DNA of 64,000 nt from Bacillota bacterium (GCA_023458375.1 JAEWZT010000002.1:248001-312000), one strand, 5' to 3'; counted from the stretch's first letter, positions 41,862 through 51,269 are shown. The notes: generated by a model from the letters alone, not told the origin. Translations and numbers: made by a program.

Positions 41862-42866
41862 TTATTTTGTTTTATTTTTAAACCCTTTGGGATAGCAGGC
41901 GCGCATCGCTTCAATTATACCCTCTTTGACTCCCCCTCTGGCGTAGCCTAAAAGCGTTGCGTTTTCTTCAATTGTTTGAGGGGGTATATATAATTCCTCG
42001 CCCATAATATCAAGCATAAGCCGTTCCATATCCAGCCCCGACTCCAAACCCTTTTTAGCGTTGCTTTTGGCTATGGATTTCGCCCCCAACGCGCAAATTT
42101 TTTTAGAAGGCTGCAAAATGGGTTTTTTAATTTTCAATCCTTCCTGCATATAAAGCAGCATTTGCTTAAAGGTCATATTTTCGTCGCCTACGGGGTAGCG
42201 TTTTGCCCCCTCGCCCCTTTCAAGCGCGCCTACGCCCGCTTGCCCCACGCTTTTTGCGTGTATCATCGTCGTGCCGCCGCGGGGGAAAAATACCATCGGG
42301 TAGCGGAAGAACCTTTCTATAAACACATCTTTCCAAATGGGCGTGCGCTTGGGCATCGCGCCGAAAATATAGGGCAGTTCAAGCACGCAAACCTGCATTT
42401 TGCCCTCGCTTTGCTCAATGATTTTTTGCGCCTGCTCAACCCGACAGGCGATATAGGGGTGGTGTTTTGCAAGTTCCTTTTGAGGGAAAAGCCTGTCAAA
42501 GGTTGCGAAATATGAGTTATAAAGGACGGCTTTTTGCACCCCCGCTTCTTGCGCCGCCAAAAAAACTTTTGCGCAGTCAACTACCAGCTTTTGATGAAAA
42601 AAATCGTAGGCGGGCGCTTTGGGCGTTACCCTGTCGTCGGGCCCTATGGAGTAGACAAGCGCGTCGTAGCCTTTAAAAATGTTCTTTAACTCATCTTTGC
42701 CCATCGCAAAAACGTCGCCGTAAACAACCTCAATTTGAGGGGGATACCAACCGTCCAGCGGGACGTCTTTTACCGACAGAGAACTTACCGCGTAACCCTT
42801 TTCAAGGGCTGCAAGGGCGGTATAATAGCCCAAAAAGCCCGTTCCTCCCACAATCATTATTTTCAT
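41862..42866 (-). CDS. NAD(P)-binding SDR-type epimerase/reductase
   Basis: 334 residues, starting MKIMIVGGTGFLGYYTA, the Rossmann motif GGTGFLG. There is no clear YxxxK, and the region after it (LYNSYFATFDRLFPQKELAK) fits the atypical SDR branch (NDUFA9-like or NmrA-like) whose members often lack dehydrogenase activity. Substrate unknown. It is upstream in direction from the Big_2 lipoprotein gene but separated by a terminator. Confidence 0.78.
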   Translation of the reverse strand: MKIMIVGGTGFLGYYTALAALEKGYAVSSLSVKDVPLDGWYPPQIEVVYGDVFAMGKDELKNIFKGYDALVYSIGPDDRVTPKAPAYDFFHQKLVVDCAKVFLAAQEAGVQKAVLYNSYFATFDRLFPQKELAKHHPYIACRVEQAQKIIEQSEGKMQVCVLELPYIFGAMPKRTPIWKDVFIERFFRYPMVFFPRGGTTMIHAKSVGQAGVGALERGEGAKRYPVGDENMTFKQMLLYMQEGLKIKKPILQPSKKICALGAKSIAKSNAKKGLESGLDMERLMLDIMGEELYIPPQTIEENATLLGYARGGVKEGIIEAMRACYPKGFKNKTK

Positions 42867-43307
42867 ACGCTTATTTACCTCCTTAAAATATAATATATGC
42901 TTTTTTCTTTTTTCTTTCTGCCGAATGGTTTTTTATATTTTTATGTTCCTTATCGGCGTTTTGATTTTTTCAGTTTTTATAACGGCAGTGCGGATTTCGC
43001 TATTTATGTTTTGAAAAAAATATAGCTTTTTTCTTTAATCGCCGCGGCTTTTTAGTCGGTTTTTTTAAAATATTTTCAACTTCCTCTTTTTCTTTTTTCC
43101 GCTGCCGCCAATAGGAAATTATTGGCAGCGCCGCCCGCCGTAATTTTTATTATTTTTATAACCGCAGAGAACAGCAAAGCGTTGCGCTGCATTATAGTTT
43201 TTTAAATTACGGTTTCTTTTGTTTAGCGCTTAATTCGTTTGTTTTTTCTTGCATTTTATTTTAGATTCGCTTAGTTTTTTGACGCGCGGATTTACCGTCA
43301 TAATTTA
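42867..43307. other. T-rich spacer between two SDR genes
   Basis: 440 bases, A-rich when read in the direction of the flanking minus-strand genes. GCCGCCAATA near 43104 and TATTGGCAGC near 43122 can pair. No gene is recognised. Confidence 0.45.
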
Positions 43308-44744
43308 TTAGGATTTTCTTCTTTTTTGCGCTCGGGACGCCCTTTCTTTTTCAACCGTGGCAAGTAAAAAATCCGCGGTATCGTTAAGCGTTTCTTCAAT
43401 GGGGCGCGGATTAAAACCTAATTGCTCCGTAGCCCTTTGGTGACAGTATGCGGGCGCAATTTTCATAATGTTTAAAGCCGAAAGCGTAAACAGCGGTTCG
43501 CCCTTTTTGAAAAGGTAGAAAAACGAGGCGGCGGCGGCAAAGGGGTAAAGGATTTCTATGGGGAAGGTTTTGAGGGTGGGCTTTCGCCCCAAGCGGCGCG
43601 CGAAAGCGTCAAAAACCTCCGTTATGGAAAGATAGCCGTTGCTTAAAATGTAACTGCCGCATTTGCCCTTTTGACAGGCGGCAACAGTCGCTTCCGCAAC
43701 GTCCCTTACGTCCACAAAGTCGTATCCCGCCTTAACGCTAAGCCGCGGCAAACCGCCTTTGGTGTAGATTTTTAAAATATGCGTGATAAACCCTCCCTTG
43801 TAGTCGTTAGGACCTATGACGGCGGAGGGCAAAATCACGGCGCTTTCAAGCCCCTCTTTTTGGGCGGCAAGCACTAAGTTTGCACAGTGCGCCTTGCTTT
43901 TTGCGTAGTCGGTTTTAAGCAATTGAGGATAGTATTCCGACGGCTCTTTATGCATTTCGCCTTTTTTGACCGATATTCCGTCAACGCTGCCCAGATATAC
44001 CAGCTTTTTTACCTTGTGCTTTATACAAAGGTCTATTATGTTTTTAGTGCCGCAGATGTTTGCGTCAAGGCAGGCTTTGCTTTTCTTTTTTACGGAAATT
44101 ACCGCCGCCGAGTGAATTACCACGGTATTGCCATCCGCCCCTTCAAAAAATCTTTCAAGGGAAGCAATGTCAAGCAAGTCGCCTAGACAGATAGCCGCCT
44201 GCTGCGGAAAGGGAAGCTCGGCGCGGAGTTTTCTGACCAGCGCCCTTACGTTTTTGCCTGCGGCGCAAAGCGTTTCGCAAATTTCCCTGCCGATAAATCC
44301 CTGCGCGCCCGTAACAAGATAAAGGGTATTGTGCTCTATTTGGGTTTGCGCTTTATTTACCTTTTCATCGGACCTTTCGCTCTCTGTGCCCTTTTGAGAA
44401 GCCTCTCCCTGTTTTGGCTTATAAGCGCTGTCTTCCGATGCCTTACCTAGCGCAAGAGCATCTTCCCCGTCCTTTTGCGTTTCTTCAATGTTGTAAGCAT
44501 TAATATTCTTTTCGCCCTTGCCCCCTGTTTCGTTTTGTCGGGCAGGGACAAGTATGAAGCCGTTTATTTCACTGCGGGAGGCGTCATCGCTTTTGCCGCC
44601 GCTAAGTTCTTGTTTGCAACAAACGTTAAACTGTTGTATACCGCAAGCAATCTTACCCCGCTCCTCTTTATTGTCGCCCCCGCTATCTTTTTTTACCCCG
44701 CCTGATTTTTGGTTTTGCGCCAAATCCTCTTTATTTGCCGTCAT
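43308..44744 (-). CDS. NAD-dependent epimerase/dehydratase with disordered N-terminal extension
   Basis: 478 residues. Residues 1-139 are highly charged and low in complexity (rich in K, E, G, S, Q) with no fold visible. The extended SDR core then starts at YLVTGAQGFIG (142-152), with the catalytic YAKSK and FVDVRDVAEA further on. It resembles dihydroflavonol-4-reductase-like SDRs. A long disordered leader is unusual for this family. No internal start with a clear ribosome binding site was seen near residue 140, so I keep the long form. Confidence 0.78.
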   Translation of the reverse strand: MTANKEDLAQNQKSGGVKKDSGGDNKEERGKIACGIQQFNVCCKQELSGGKSDDASRSEINGFILVPARQNETGGKGEKNINAYNIEETQKDGEDALALGKASEDSAYKPKQGEASQKGTESERSDEKVNKAQTQIEHNTLYLVTGAQGFIGREICETLCAAGKNVRALVRKLRAELPFPQQAAICLGDLLDIASLERFFEGADGNTVVIHSAAVISVKKKSKACLDANICGTKNIIDLCIKHKVKKLVYLGSVDGISVKKGEMHKEPSEYYPQLLKTDYAKSKAHCANLVLAAQKEGLESAVILPSAVIGPNDYKGGFITHILKIYTKGGLPRLSVKAGYDFVDVRDVAEATVAACQKGKCGSYILSNGYLSITEVFDAFARRLGRKPTLKTFPIEILYPFAAAASFFYLFKKGEPLFTLSALNIMKIAPAYCHQRATEQLGFNPRPIEETLNDTADFLLATVEKERASRAQKRRKS

Positions 44745-44938
44745 ATGTAATACCCCTTTGACTTAATTATACAGTATTTGCCGCCAAAACGGAATAGTCA
44801 AAATCAAAAAACCGCCGCAAGGCTTTTGAGGCGGATAAAATGAAACCGCGCTCAAAAATTATTAGTCTTTCAGGCTATTTTTTCTTTGATATCCGTTAAA
44901 AAGCTAAACAAAAGAATTGGCATTCAGAGTGCCCTTTA

Positions 44939-44967
44939 TTGCAAAATATTTGCCGTTATGTTATGCT
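44939..44967 (+). promoter_or_regulatory. Promoter of the FAH-family gene
   Basis: TTGCAA at 44939-44944, a 17-base spacer, TATGCT at 44962-44967. Transcription would begin near 44974, just before the GGAGG at 44979, which argues for the ATG at 44993 as the true start. Confidence 0.6.
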
Positions 44968-44992
44968 AAAACCACTGTGGAGGAAAACTTTT

Positions 44993-45760
44993 ATGCAAAT
45001 CGCAAGAATAAAAACGCAAAACTCGAAGGGAAAATACGCTTTATACGAAAAGGGGGAATACTATTTTTTGCAAGGTAATCCCTACGCGAAATGGACTAAG
45101 GGGCAAAAGGTTAACGAGCCCTTTAAACTGCTTTGCCCCGTTACGCCCACAAAGATTGTGGCTTTGGGCGTAAACTACGCTTCCCACAGGGAAGAAATGA
45201 AACACGACGAGAATATGAAACCTGTCATTTTCTTCAAGCCCCTTTCTTCGCTGCTTGCTCCCTTTGAAAAAATAGTGTATCCGCCCTCAGCTTCAACAGT
45301 TCATTACGAGGCGGAACTGACGATAGTAATTAAAAAGCGCTGCAAAAACGTCAAAAGTAAAAACGCCAAAAAATACATTTTGGGCTATACCTGTGCTAAC
45401 GACGTAAGCGAAAGGAATTTTCAAAAAATTGACGGGCAGTGGGCGCGCGCCAAAGGTTTTGACACCTTTTGCCCCGTGGGACCTTACATAAGCGTAGATA
45501 TAGACGCCTCTCAGCTTGACCTTAAAACGGTGCTAAACGGCGAAACGGTTCAAAGCGGAAACACCCGCGATTTAATTTGCAAAATTGACGACATCGTGGC
45601 TTATATTTCTTCGGTAATGACGCTTGAAAAGGGGGACATAATTTTGACCGGCACCCCTAAGGGCGTAGGGGAAATAAAAGTCGGCGATAAGGTGGAAATA
45701 GTAATAGAAAAAATCGGCGCCTTGACAAACTCTGTGGCGGCGGGTAAAGATAAAGCTTAG
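44993..45760 (+). CDS. Fumarylacetoacetate hydrolase family protein
   Basis: 255 residues from the ATG at 44993 (10 bases after GGAGG). The FAH core has VNYASHREEM, FFKPLSSLL, YEAELTIVI (metal-binding glutamates), GYTCANDVSERNFQK, FDTFCPVGPYI and GDIILTGTPKGVG. Members hydrolyse or decarboxylate 2-keto diacids such as acylpyruvates or oxaloacetate with Mg2+. Without neighbours in a pathway the substrate is open; an acylpyruvase/oxaloacetate decarboxylase activity is plausible. Confidence 0.9.
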   Translation: MQIARIKTQNSKGKYALYEKGEYYFLQGNPYAKWTKGQKVNEPFKLLCPVTPTKIVALGVNYASHREEMKHDENMKPVIFFKPLSSLLAPFEKIVYPPSASTVHYEAELTIVIKKRCKNVKSKNAKKYILGYTCANDVSERNFQKIDGQWARAKGFDTFCPVGPYISVDIDASQLDLKTVLNGETVQSGNTRDLICKIDDIVAYISSVMTLEKGDIILTGTPKGVGEIKVGDKVEIVIEKIGALTNSVAAGKDKA

Positions 45761-45928
45761 GGAAACTTAAAGGGCACGCCTTTACCTAAAAAGAAACTTT
45801 CCCGTCCTATAAATAATCTTGTGAAAGATAGTCAATTTTGCGTAAAAGCAAAAGGATAAAGCTTATTTTAAAAGCGCGGTTAAGTTTTGCGCTTAAAAAT
45901 TATATGCGGCAGGTAGTTGCGTAATTAA

Positions 45929-46675
45929 ATGAAAGATATAACGCTAAAAGAAAAAGAAAGGCTTGAAGACTTGCAGCTTCACGGTCTTAAAATAATTCAA
46001 AGCGACGACGGATACCGCTTTACTTCCGACGCCGTGCTTTTGGCAAACTGCGTCAAAAACGTCAAGGGGCAAAGAATAGTTGAGCTTTGCGGCGGCTGCG
46101 GCGTTATTTCTATTTTAATAGCCTATAAACAAAAGCCCAAAAGCGTTGCCTGTGTTGAAATTCAGCCCCGCCTTGCCGATATGGCGGCAAGAAGCGTGGA
46201 GATATGCGGTCTTGGCGGCACCGTTGAAGTAGTTTGCGCCGACTTAAAGGGCGTTGAAAAAATAATCGGAAAGGACTTTGACGCCGTTGCGGTAAATCCG
46301 CCTTACAAAAAACTTAACAGCGGCGCGGCAAAAACTAACGAGGAGCAGTTTATCGCGCGGCAGGAAGTTAAGACGACGCTAGCCGGCATAGTTTGCCAAA
46401 GCGCGCTGCTGCTAAAAAGCAAGGGGTGGCTTTATATGGTTCACCAAGTTGACAGGCTTGCCGAGGTTTTAAGCGTTTTGAGGGAAAAAGGCTTAGAGCC
46501 CAAGGAACTTACCTTTATAAAAGCGCGGGAAAAAGAAAAGCCCAACCTTTTTATAGTGCGCGCTTTAAAGGACGGAAAAACGGGGCTTATTATAAAAGAA
46601 GATATAGTTATGTTTGACAATTTGGGCAATTATACTAAAAGCGTCAAAGATTTATACGGCGTCAAAGAGGATTAA
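45929..46675 (+). CDS. tRNA1(Val) adenine-N6 methyltransferase-like protein
   Basis: 248 residues. The N-terminal block YRFTSDAVLLANCV is typical of TrmN6/YfiC. Motif I is VELCGGCGVISI (51-62) and the N6-adenine signature is NPPY (123-126). The family modifies A37 of tRNA1(Val). Bacillota homologues (YabB) lie beside rsmI, as here (75 bases). Ribosome binding site is weak (AGGTAG). Confidence 0.87.
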   Translation: MKDITLKEKERLEDLQLHGLKIIQSDDGYRFTSDAVLLANCVKNVKGQRIVELCGGCGVISILIAYKQKPKSVACVEIQPRLADMAARSVEICGLGGTVEVVCADLKGVEKIIGKDFDAVAVNPPYKKLNSGAAKTNEEQFIARQEVKTTLAGIVCQSALLLKSKGWLYMVHQVDRLAEVLSVLREKGLEPKELTFIKAREKEKPNLFIVRALKDGKTGLIIKEDIVMFDNLGNYTKSVKDLYGVKED

Positions 46676-46750
46676 GGCGCAAAAAGTAAAGCGGCAAAAA
46701 ATATTAAAAGCTAAACAATAAAACAAAAAAGGAAAAAATCAGACGGTATT

Positions 46751-47557
46751 ATGGCGGAAATTGAAGTTTATTTTGTGGCGACCCCCATAGGCAACAGGGG
46801 GGAGATGACGGCGCGGGCAATAGAAATATTGAAGTCCGTTGATATAGTTTTATGCGAAGATACTTCCCATTCTTTGCCGCTGTTAAAATATTTCCAAATT
46901 GAAAAACCCCTGCTCGCCTACCATAAGTTTAACGAAAAGGCGGCGGGCGGCAAAATCGCCGCTTTGCTTGACGAAGGCAAAAAGCTTGCCGTAATTACCG
47001 ACGCGGGTTCGCCTTGCTTATCCGACCCCGGGCAGGAGCTAGTAAAACTTTTAAAGCAAAGGGGAACGCCCTATACTTTTATTTCGGGTGCCTGCGCGGC
47101 GGTAAACGCATTTGCGCTTTCGGGCTTTTCCGCGCCCTTTACGTTTGTCGGGTTTTTGCCGCAAAAAAACTCCGAACGCAAAAAACTTTTTGAAAAACTA
47201 GGTAAAAAGCTTTGTTTGGTTTTTTACAGCTCGGTGCACGACGTTATGGAAGATTTGGCATTTTTATATAAAGAGCTCGGCGCGCGCAACTGTTTAATGG
47301 CGCGCGAACTTACAAAACTGCACGAAACTTTAATTTTCGGCAAACTCGGCGAAATAAAGCCCGATGCCCTTAAAGGGGAGTTTGTGCTGGTTATTGAAGG
47401 GGAAGAAGGGGAAAACGACTTTTTAAAAATGACGGCGCAAGAGCATTTAAAACAAAATGTTGAAGCGGGTCTAAGCCAAAAAGAAGCGGTAAAACTTACC
47501 GCAAAACAGCGCAACGTCAACAAAAACGAAATCTATAAACTTACTTTAAAAAAATAG
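46751..47557 (+). CDS. rsmI: 16S rRNA (cytidine1402-2'-O)-methyltransferase RsmI
   Basis: 268 residues. Tetrapyrrole-methylase fold motifs: VATPIGNRGEMTARA at the N-terminus, LCEDTSHS, VITDAGSPCLSDPG and FVGFLPQKNSERK. It methylates the ribose of C1402 in the ribosomal P site. The usual PGPSA block appears as SGACAAVNA, a mild deviation. The neighbour is the TrmN6-like gene, the standard Bacillota arrangement. Confidence 0.93.
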   Translation: MAEIEVYFVATPIGNRGEMTARAIEILKSVDIVLCEDTSHSLPLLKYFQIEKPLLAYHKFNEKAAGGKIAALLDEGKKLAVITDAGSPCLSDPGQELVKLLKQRGTPYTFISGACAAVNAFALSGFSAPFTFVGFLPQKNSERKKLFEKLGKKLCLVFYSSVHDVMEDLAFLYKELGARNCLMARELTKLHETLIFGKLGEIKPDALKGEFVLVIEGEEGENDFLKMTAQEHLKQNVEAGLSQKEAVKLTAKQRNVNKNEIYKLTLKK

Positions 47558-47573
47558 CGTTATTTTTACTTAT

Positions 47574-47924
47574 TTAATTTTTCAAATTTTTAACGGCTTC
47601 TTTTTCGTCTTTGACAAAGTAAATATGACCGCCTTTATTGCTCTCATAAATGAAATCTTTTAAAGGCTTGCTTGAATATTGTGAAAAGTCGCCCATAATT
47701 GCAAGCCTGACACGGTAGTTGACAAACTTTTGTAAAATTGCCCCTAAAAGCCCCGACGAAAGCTTAAAACACTCCTCGGCGACATTTTCTTTATGCAAGG
47801 CTATTAAATTGCTTCCCGTTTGATAAGATGCGTCGGCAATTATGTCCAAAGCCGATTGCTCGTCTTTAAGAATTATTCCCTGGCTACTTATAAACGCAAT
47901 GCCCTCTAAGAGTGAGATTTCCAT
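47574..47924 (-). CDS. DUF4180 protein
   Basis: 116 residues from the ATG at 47924, preceded by GAGG. An in-frame upstream extension to 47963 is less likely. The family blocks are LIALHKENVAEECFKLSSG, LQKFVNYRVRLAIMGDFS and KDFIYESNKGGHIYFV. DUF4180 is a small alpha/beta family of unknown function, often near regulators. Convergent with rsmI, 16 bases apart. Confidence 0.83.
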   Translation of the reverse strand: MEISLLEGIAFISSQGIILKDEQSALDIIADASYQTGSNLIALHKENVAEECFKLSSGLLGAILQKFVNYRVRLAIMGDFSQYSSKPLKDFIYESNKGGHIYFVKDEKEAVKNLKN

Positions 47925-47987
47925 TGTTTTCCTCATTGTTTTAACCATATTAACAAAAAACAAGTTAAAAGTCCAATAAATAAAAAC

Positions 47988-48306
47988 ACCGCCCGCAACG
48001 AGGGAATACCTTGCCGCGGGCGGGTTTAATACCCCGTTAAACTTTGTTTAACGGGGACCCCACATTTTAGCTCCGAAAAAACTTTTGGAGACCCCATATT
48101 ATAGTCTGTTAAACTTTTTTTGGGAACCCCCGAAAAGTTTATGAATTTTTGGGAAGCCCATATTTTAGTCTCTATAAATTTTGTTTAATAGAGACCCCGA
48201 AAAATCCCAAAAGCCTTTTAAAAAGTAAATGGACTTTTCCAAAGAAGCTTAATTTTTTGGGGCGGTTTAATTTCCCGCTGAAACCGCGTTTTAGCGGGGC
48301 TTTTTA
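47988..48306. repeat. Array of variable hairpins with conserved linkers
   Basis: At least five hairpins in about 280 bases. CCCCGTTAAAC/GTTTAACGGGG is perfect (48032-48056). CTCC-AAAA/TTTTGGAG follows (48071-48090), then two degenerate units, then GTCTCTAT/ATAGAGAC (48168-48195). Between them recur ACCCCACATTTTAG, ACCCCATATTATAG and GCCCATATTTTAG. The last unit (GGGCGGTTTAATTTCCCGCT, 48260-48279) repeats the start of the first (GGGCGGGTTTAATACCCCGT, 48019-48038) and ends as AGCGGGGCTTTTT. No ORF. Period near 34 bases. Confidence 0.55.
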
Positions 48307-48383
48307 TCTTGCTCAAAGGCTTGGTCGAAAACTGTTTGCGCTTGCCATAAAAGGTTGTTACGTTAAATAGCGTTACAAGAAAA

Positions 48384-48986
48384 TTATTCCGCAAGCAGAT
48401 TGCATAAAGCCTGAATTAAAAGCGGGGCCAGTTTTTCAATCGTTTCTTCGCTGAAAATGCCCCTCATCAGCGTTTTGAGGTTTTCCAGACGCTCTTCGTT
48501 TCCGCTTCCGCTTTGACAAATGTTTTTAGCGTTTGCCGCAAGAGTTTGCACCTGACCTATAAAATCCGTCAGTTTCATTTCCCCGCTTTTTAGTTTTGCC
48601 GCCGCGTCGGTGTATTCCATTAGTCCGTTGTAAAAGAGCGCGAAAAAACCGTCTTTTAGCAGCTGTTTAAGCGACTTGCCGTCAAGGGAAGAATAAAACT
48701 TATAAATGACGGTTGAAAGCGCGCCTATAATCAATCCTTCTTTTAAAATATCAAAGACAACGGCTGCCTCCTTTTTACCGCCTATCCATGCAAAAAGTGC
48801 GGAAAATACAAGCCCCGCGGCAAAGGGAAGCAGGGCGGAAGGGTCAAAACTGTTTTCCAAATCAATTTTTATTTTGTTGAGCAAAAAACGTTTGACCAAC
48901 GCCGTAACGACGCAGGCTAGCGCCGCCCCCGCCAAAATGTGGGCGTCGGCAGTTTCAAACAAGGCGAGAATGGTTTGAGTATCCAT
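48384..48986 (-). CDS. Uncharacterised membrane protein
   Basis: 200 residues. Three to four hydrophobic segments lie within residues 15-100 (ILAGAALACVVTALV, LPFAAGLVFSALFAWIGG, EGLIIGALSTVIYKFY), followed by a soluble helical tail. No motif is recognised. The layout recalls phage holin-like or small structural membrane proteins, but there is no phage context. Monocistronic, with AAAGGAG upstream. Confidence 0.6.
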   Translation of the reverse strand: MDTQTILALFETADAHILAGAALACVVTALVKRFLLNKIKIDLENSFDPSALLPFAAGLVFSALFAWIGGKKEAAVVFDILKEGLIIGALSTVIYKFYSSLDGKSLKQLLKDGFFALFYNGLMEYTDAAAKLKSGEMKLTDFIGQVQTLAANAKNICQSGSGNEERLENLKTLMRGIFSEETIEKLAPLLIQALCNLLAE

Positions 48987-49142
48987 ATTTTTCTCCTTTT
49001 AAGGAGGCTTAGCAACCCAATAAACCATCCTTATTTTTTACCGAAAGTATCAGGTTCCGGCAACATAATTATAAAGCTTAAAGCGCTTTTCCCTTAGGAT
49101 TGTTGCCGTATTTTTAACGCTTTTAAATGCACGTCAAAGCGT

Positions 49143-49171
49143 TTGACTTTTCTCAATTCCTTTGATAGTAT
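49143..49171 (+). promoter_or_regulatory. Promoter abutting the first yitT gene
   Basis: TTGACT at 49143-49148, a 17-base spacer, TAGTAT at 49166-49171. The predicted start near 49178 is 4 bases before the ATG at 49182. Confidence 0.55.
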
Positions 49172-49181
49172 TTGCTTAGAT

Positions 49182-50066
49182 ATGAAGCAGGAAATGAAAC
49201 AAAAAATTTGGTATTTTATTTCGGGATACTTAAAGATGACGCTTGCGTCGCTTGCGGGCGCCTTTGCCATGCACATTTTTATAGTGCCCAATAAAGTAGT
49301 CCCCGGCGGGTTTACGGGCATAGCCGCAATTTTTCAATATGCCGTAGGCTTCCCCCTTCAATACGGAATTCTAGCGCTCAATATTCCATTTCTAATTCTA
49401 GCGGTAATATTTTTGAGCAAAGATTTTGCTATTAAAACGGTGTATGCGACGCTTACGACAAGCGGCTTCCTTTCGCTTTTTGAGATACTGCATATTCCCA
49501 CCTTTACAACGGACATACTTTTGGCGGTGTTTTTTGGCGGCATTTTGGCGGGGCTTTCGCTGGTGTTCGCCTACAACGCAAAAGGCAGCAACGGCGGCAC
49601 GGAGATTGTGGCTCGGCTCATTCAGCGCAAAAACCCCGAAGTTGACATAGGCAACGTGCTGTTTTTGTTTAACTTTGTAGTTATGGGCGCGGGGGGCTTT
49701 TTTACGGCGCAAAAAGGGTATAACTTATGGATAGTTGTATATTCCCTTATTTACAGCTATATCGGCTCTTTTGTATTCAACAAATACAGCCGCTGGGCCG
49801 ACCCCGTGGTAAAGTTTACAATCATTACTTCAAAAGCCGACGAAATGGCGGAGATTATAACCAAAACCTTAAAAAGGGGCGCCACCAACATTGAACTGGT
49901 AAAGGGCGAAGAAAAAGAAGAAAGAACGCTGCTTTCGGTAGTGGTGCAGGTAAGGCAGATTTATACCGTAAAAAAGATTATAAACCAAATTGAACCGGAG
50001 TGTTTTTATTATATTACGGCGGTGGAAAACGTGGTATTCAGACCCGATTTCGCCAAGAGGTATTAA
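49182..50066 (+). CDS. YitT family membrane protein
   Basis: 294 residues from the ATG at 49182. A TTG frame from 49143 would start inside the promoter, so it is rejected. Five membrane helices with the YitT signatures FIVPNKVVPGGFTGIA and AYNAKGSNGGTEIVA, then a soluble DUF2179 domain (TIITSKADEMAEIITKTLKR, ending RQIYTVKKIINQI). Function is unknown; a transporter or ligand-gated role is often suggested. It abuts a second YitT gene. Confidence 0.87.
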   Translation: MKQEMKQKIWYFISGYLKMTLASLAGAFAMHIFIVPNKVVPGGFTGIAAIFQYAVGFPLQYGILALNIPFLILAVIFLSKDFAIKTVYATLTTSGFLSLFEILHIPTFTTDILLAVFFGGILAGLSLVFAYNAKGSNGGTEIVARLIQRKNPEVDIGNVLFLFNFVVMGAGGFFTAQKGYNLWIVVYSLIYSYIGSFVFNKYSRWADPVVKFTIITSKADEMAEIITKTLKRGATNIELVKGEEKEERTLLSVVVQVRQIYTVKKIINQIEPECFYYITAVENVVFRPDFAKRY

Positions 50067-51266
50067 ATGGAAGAGAAGAAGACTGGACAAAAACTAGAAA
50101 ATGAGGAAATTAACGCCGCGCTGGGGGAGCAATCTGCCGTTAAAGACGAAGTTTTGCAAAGCGCGCCCTTAATTGTTAAAGAAGAAGAAAACGTTGACAA
50201 GGCATTAGAAGAATACCGCATAAGCCACGCGGAAGAGGAAAGGGATAACGGGCGGCAAGTGCCGGAACAGCCCTTAAAAGAGCAAAAGGAAGGAAAGGCA
50301 GCGCAAGATACTTCGCTTTTAAGTAACGGGCAAAAATCTTCCCAAGCGGCAGCCCCCGTAAAAAAACATAAGCATGTTTTTAAAACAAAGAGCTTTTTGC
50401 AGACGGCGCTTTCGGCGCTGGCGCGCGCGGTGGGCGTGCAGTTGTTTTTAATTCCCAACAGCATTATTTTGGGGGGCGCAATAGGCATTTCAAGCATTTT
50501 GGAAATTACCGTGGGGCAGGAGTTTTTTTCCGCCTGCTACTGGCTTGTAATTATCAACGCGCCGCTGTTAATTTTGGCATACTTTAAAATCGGCAAAAAC
50601 TGGGCGATGCGCACGGCGGTAAACGTGCTTTTAACGGCGCTGTTTATGTGGGTTATACGCTTTACCAATTTAGCGGAGATTTTGGACACCACAAACTCGC
50701 AATACAAAGTTTTATACGCAATTATAGGCGGCGTGCTTTCGGGTATTGCTTTGCCCACAATGTTTAACGTCCACGGTTCAACGGGGGGCAGCGACATTAT
50801 AGCGCTAATGATACGCGACAAGGCAAAGGGAAGTTCGCGCGTAATGAGAATGATACTTTATATGGACATAGCGGTATCCGCCGCCGGCGCTACGATTTTG
50901 TGGAACTTTGAAGTGTTTGTATTTTCCATCATCGCGCTTTTGGCTTCGGAAGTGGCGGGCGAACTCATTTACCGCGGTTATTCTTCCGCGCTGGTGCTTG
51001 AAATCGTTACGGAAAAACCCGAAGAAGTCAGCCGCGCTTTAATGGAACAGCTCAAACACGGCGTGTCAAACATCAGAATTAAGGGCGCATACACCAACAC
51101 GGAAAAAACCATGGTGCTTTGCGTAATATTTAAGCGTCAAGTTGTTACCGCAAGGCGTATTATACGCACCATTGACCAAACGGCGTTCGCATATATCCTT
51201 AACGTCAAAGAGGTCGTAGGGCGTGGCTTTAAAAATACCGAAGAGGAATTTGAGAAATATAACTAA
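50067..51266 (+). CDS. YitT family protein with acidic N-terminal extension
   Basis: 399 residues, ATG directly after the stop of the first yitT (TAAATG). Residues 1-105 are charged and disordered (rich in E, K, Q), then the YitT membrane domain (FLIPNSIILGGAIGISSI; FNVHGSTGGSDIIA) and the DUF2179 domain (EIVTEKPEEVSRALMEQ) follow. The extension is missing from the first paralogue. The pair may form a heteromer with a regulatory tail on one subunit. Confidence 0.86.
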   Translation: MEEKKTGQKLENEEINAALGEQSAVKDEVLQSAPLIVKEEENVDKALEEYRISHAEEERDNGRQVPEQPLKEQKEGKAAQDTSLLSNGQKSSQAAAPVKKHKHVFKTKSFLQTALSALARAVGVQLFLIPNSIILGGAIGISSILEITVGQEFFSACYWLVIINAPLLILAYFKIGKNWAMRTAVNVLLTALFMWVIRFTNLAEILDTTNSQYKVLYAIIGGVLSGIALPTMFNVHGSTGGSDIIALMIRDKAKGSSRVMRMILYMDIAVSAAGATILWNFEVFVFSIIALLASEVAGELIYRGYSSALVLEIVTEKPEEVSRALMEQLKHGVSNIRIKGAYTNTEKTMVLCVIFKRQVVTARRIIRTIDQTAFAYILNVKEVVGRGFKNTEEEFEKYN

Positions 51267-51269
51267 AAA

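Noticed and set aside
11517..45772. Shared 17-base string GCTTAGGGAAACTTAAA near 11517 and 45756
   Set aside because: A match this short in A-rich DNA is within chance for 64 kb and the flanks do not agree.
47988..48306. CRISPR array
   Set aside because: The conserved parts are short linkers, the stems differ and pair within themselves, and no cas gene is near.
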